The position numbers and the translations under genes are program-made. Source: Ensifer sp. MPMI2T (GTDB lineage: Bacteria; Pseudomonadota; Alphaproteobacteria; Rhizobiales; Rhizobiaceae). Taken from it: DNA of 64,000 nucleotides. Location of the stretch: positions 29,378-93,377 of the forward strand of contig NZ_SRXN01000029.1 of the NCBI RefSeq assembly GCF_004827385.1, written 5' to 3'. Numbering within the stretch: position 1 is the first letter of the stretch; each line of letters begins with the position of its first letter. A model generated the notes under the pieces. It saw only the letters and a list, made by a program, of their open reading frames with translations, did not search any database and was not told the origin of the DNA. Below are positions 62,031 through 64,000 of this stretch, one piece after another.

Positions 62031-63866
62031 ATGTTTCAGTCCTTCGAAGTCACCTCCACGCCCCAATTCGGCAGGGAGCGCACCGCCGCTCTGCGCGCCG
62101 CTTTCTTGGCCCTTGGCATTGACGGCTTCCTCGTGCCGCGCGCCGACGAATTCCAGGGCGAGTATGTGCCGGCTTCGTCCGAGCGCCTTTCCTGGCTGAC
62201 GGGCTTCACCGGCTCCGCTGGCGTCGCGCTTGTGACGCAGCGTGAAGCGATCGTCTTCGTGGATGGGCGCTACGTGACCCAACTCAAGGAGCAGGTGGAC
62301 GGTAGCGTCTTCACGGGCGGCGATCTTATCGGTGAGCCGCCGCATGTCTGGCTGGAGGGCCATGCGCCGAAGGGTTTCCGCCTCGGCATCGATCCCTGGC
62401 TTCATACCGGCGCCGAGGTCCTCAAGCTGCAGAAGGCGCTCGCTGCGGTCGACGGCACCCTGATCTTCCTCGATCACAACCCTCTCGACAAAATCTGGAC
62501 CACCCGGCCAGCCGCTCCCCTCGGCCCGGTGACGATCCAGCCGATCGAGCACGCCGGCCAACTGGCGAGGGACAAGATTGCCGCGATCGCCGCCGGCCTT
62601 GAAAAGACGAAGGCAGCCGCAGTCGTCCTCACCGACCCCTCCTCCGTCGCATGGACCTTTAACATTCGCGGCAGCGATGTGCCGCACACGCCGCACCCGC
62701 TCGCCCGCGCGATCATCCATGCGGACGGACGCGCCGAGATCTTCCTCGACAAGCGCAAGACCGGCATCGAACAGGAAGCCTATCTGACCCAGCTTGCCGA
62801 GATCACCGCACCGGCAAGATTCGAAGAGCGGCTGGCGGCCGTGGCGGCGACCGGCGCGGCGGTCATGATCGACCCGGATCTCGCGCCCTTCGCCATCGGT
62901 GAACTGATCCGCGTGAAGGGCGGCTCTGTCGTAGGCGCAGTCGATCCGGCCCGCCTCCCCCGCGCCCGCAAGAATGCCGCCGAGGTCCAGGGATCGGCCC
63001 GCGCGCATCTGCAGGACGGCGCCGCCATGGTCGAATTCCTCGCTTGGCTTGATCAGACCGAGCCTGGCAGCGTGACCGAGATCGCCGCAACGGAAAGGCT
63101 GGAGGCCGTGCGCGCGACCGTTGGCGAGCGCATGCAGAATCCGCTGAAGGACATTTCTTTCGACACGATTGCAGGCGCCGGCTCGCACGCGGCGATCATG
63201 CATTACCGCGTAACGACGGATACGGACCGGACAATCGAGCCCGGAACCATGTTCCTCATCGATTCCGGTGCGCAATACATCAACGGCACGACCGACATCA
63301 CCCGAACGGTCGCGATCGGTGCCGTACCGGAAGAGCAGAAGCGCTTCTTCACGCTGGTGCTGAAAGGCATGATCGCGATCAGCACGGCGCGCTTCCCCAA
63401 GGGTTCGCGCGGCGTCGATCTCGATCCGCTCGCCCGCATCGCGCTCTGGAAAGCCGGTGCAGACTATGCCCACGGTACCGGCCATGGCGTCGGCTCCTAC
63501 CTTTCCGTGCATGAGGGACCACAGCGCATCGCCCGGCTTTCGACCCAGGAACTTCTGCCGGGCATGATCCTTTCCAACGAGCCTGGCTACTATCGTCCAG
63601 GCGCCTTCGGCATCCGCATCGAAAATCTCGTCGTCGTCCGGGAAGCCTCGGAGATCCAAGGTGGCGACCAGCCGATGCTCGGCTTCGACACGCTGACCTA
63701 CTGCCCGATCGACCGGCGCCTCGTCCTCCCCTCGCTGTTGACCGACGAGGAACTTGCCTGGCTGAACGCCTATCACGCGGAAACGCGCGACAAGCTCATG
63801 CCGCTCATCGCCAGCGATGAGACGCGGAGCTGGCTGGAGGCCGCCACGGAAGCGATCGCGCGCTAG
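62031..63866 (+). CDS. Aminopeptidase P family protein (M24B)
   Basis: 611 residues, the long XPNPEP1-like form with two N-terminal creatinase-like domains and a C-terminal pita-bread domain. Metal ligands are visible: two Asp in LIDSGAQYINGTTDITRTV, His in GTGHGVGSYLSVHEGP, Glu in LSNEPGYY and Glu in GIRIENLVV. It removes N-terminal residues before proline. The start MFQSFEVTSTPQFG (62031) fits rhizobial relatives better than ATG 61980. Confidence 0.94.
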   Translation: MFQSFEVTSTPQFGRERTAALRAAFLALGIDGFLVPRADEFQGEYVPASSERLSWLTGFTGSAGVALVTQREAIVFVDGRYVTQLKEQVDGSVFTGGDLIGEPPHVWLEGHAPKGFRLGIDPWLHTGAEVLKLQKALAAVDGTLIFLDHNPLDKIWTTRPAAPLGPVTIQPIEHAGQLARDKIAAIAAGLEKTKAAAVVLTDPSSVAWTFNIRGSDVPHTPHPLARAIIHADGRAEIFLDKRKTGIEQEAYLTQLAEITAPARFEERLAAVAATGAAVMIDPDLAPFAIGELIRVKGGSVVGAVDPARLPRARKNAAEVQGSARAHLQDGAAMVEFLAWLDQTEPGSVTEIAATERLEAVRATVGERMQNPLKDISFDTIAGAGSHAAIMHYRVTTDTDRTIEPGTMFLIDSGAQYINGTTDITRTVAIGAVPEEQKRFFTLVLKGMIAISTARFPKGSRGVDLDPLARIALWKAGADYAHGTGHGVGSYLSVHEGPQRIARLSTQELLPGMILSNEPGYYRPGAFGIRIENLVVVREASEIQGGDQPMLGFDTLTYCPIDRRLVLPSLLTDEELAWLNAYHAETRDKLMPLIASDETRSWLEAATEAIAR

Positions 63867-64000
63867 AGCTCGTGTTATTTCAACGAGTTGGATCGCTTCG
63901 CGAGCTCATTCACACAGTGAAACGATCTAACAGCCAGGCCGACAACCGGGCGTCTTGCCGCGCCACAGGCTCGGTGCGCGGGATTTCCGTATCAATGAAG
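63867..64000. other. Intergenic end of window
   Basis: No gene or clear signal is visible in the last 134 bases. Confidence 0.4.

Noticed and set aside
61806..63776. 656-codon minus-strand open frame over the aminopeptidase gene
   Set aside because: Shadow of a gene with complete metal-site motifs on the other strand.

Overview
The window looks like chromosomal DNA of a Sinorhizobium/Ensifer-type alphaproteobacterium. Supporting signs are high GC content and dense gene packing, several copies of a RIME1-like rhizobial intergenic mosaic element, a circularly permuted two-piece tmRNA encoding the tag ANDNYAEARLAA, the gene order thyA - GST - folA - hflK - hflC - DUF2065 - ACT - degP, an arsenic operon with an aquaglyceroporin (aqpS), and a chemoreceptor ending in NWEEF. 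The species assignment is inference. No prophage, CRISPR array, intact insertion sequence or tRNA gene was seen.

Layout. 1-9 kb: the end of an anti-sigma factor, a cobalt-type nitrile hydratase operon (nthA, nthB, activator) followed by a GNAT, an SDR/DUF2269 pair, a LysE exporter, a methyltransferase, a cold-shock gene and an aldo/keto reductase. 9-11 kb: ilvIH behind a branched-chain attenuator with a VILVV leader peptide and a consensus promoter. 11-18 kb: a HerA-like ATPase, then a two-gene module of a cytoplasmic thermolysin-like peptidase and an MBL-fold hydrolase, then a VOC-family gene split by a RIME1-like element. 18-28.8 kb: two NTF2-like proteins, miaA and serB (start codons overlapping on one CATG), a LysR remnant, an alpha/beta hydrolase, and the degP-hflCK-folA-thyA block. 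29-33.6 kb: small stress-type genes, the tmRNA gene, sspB and a diguanylate cyclase. 33.8-39 kb: a large AsmA protein and a GlcD-like FAD oxidase. 40-44 kb: arsR-arsC-aqpS-arsC-arsH and a truncated MFS gene. 44-52 kb: an RND efflux pair, an AhpD-like protein and a UvrD-family helicase carrying an inserted segment. 52-64 kb: a second GGDEF protein, CreA, two paralogous exported proteins, a cheW/chemoreceptor pair, SCO, PrmA and aminopeptidase P.

How parts work together. tmRNA tags stalled peptides and SspB, next door, delivers such tagged proteins to ClpXP; HflKC and DegP add membrane and periplasmic quality control. FolA and ThyA form the thymidylate cycle. The ars genes cover sensing, reduction, efflux through AqpS and organoarsenical handling. 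Three sites of the form GGAAC-N16-NGTT, the pattern of the RpoE2/EcfG general stress sigma factor, precede the small-gene trio at 29.5 kb and each exported paralog at 55-56 kb, suggesting a local general-stress regulon.

Most novel-looking items: the thermolysin-like/MBL module, the duplicated exported proteins with shared promoter and 5'-UTR hairpin, the ilv leader attenuator, the RIME1-split gene, and the helicase insertion.
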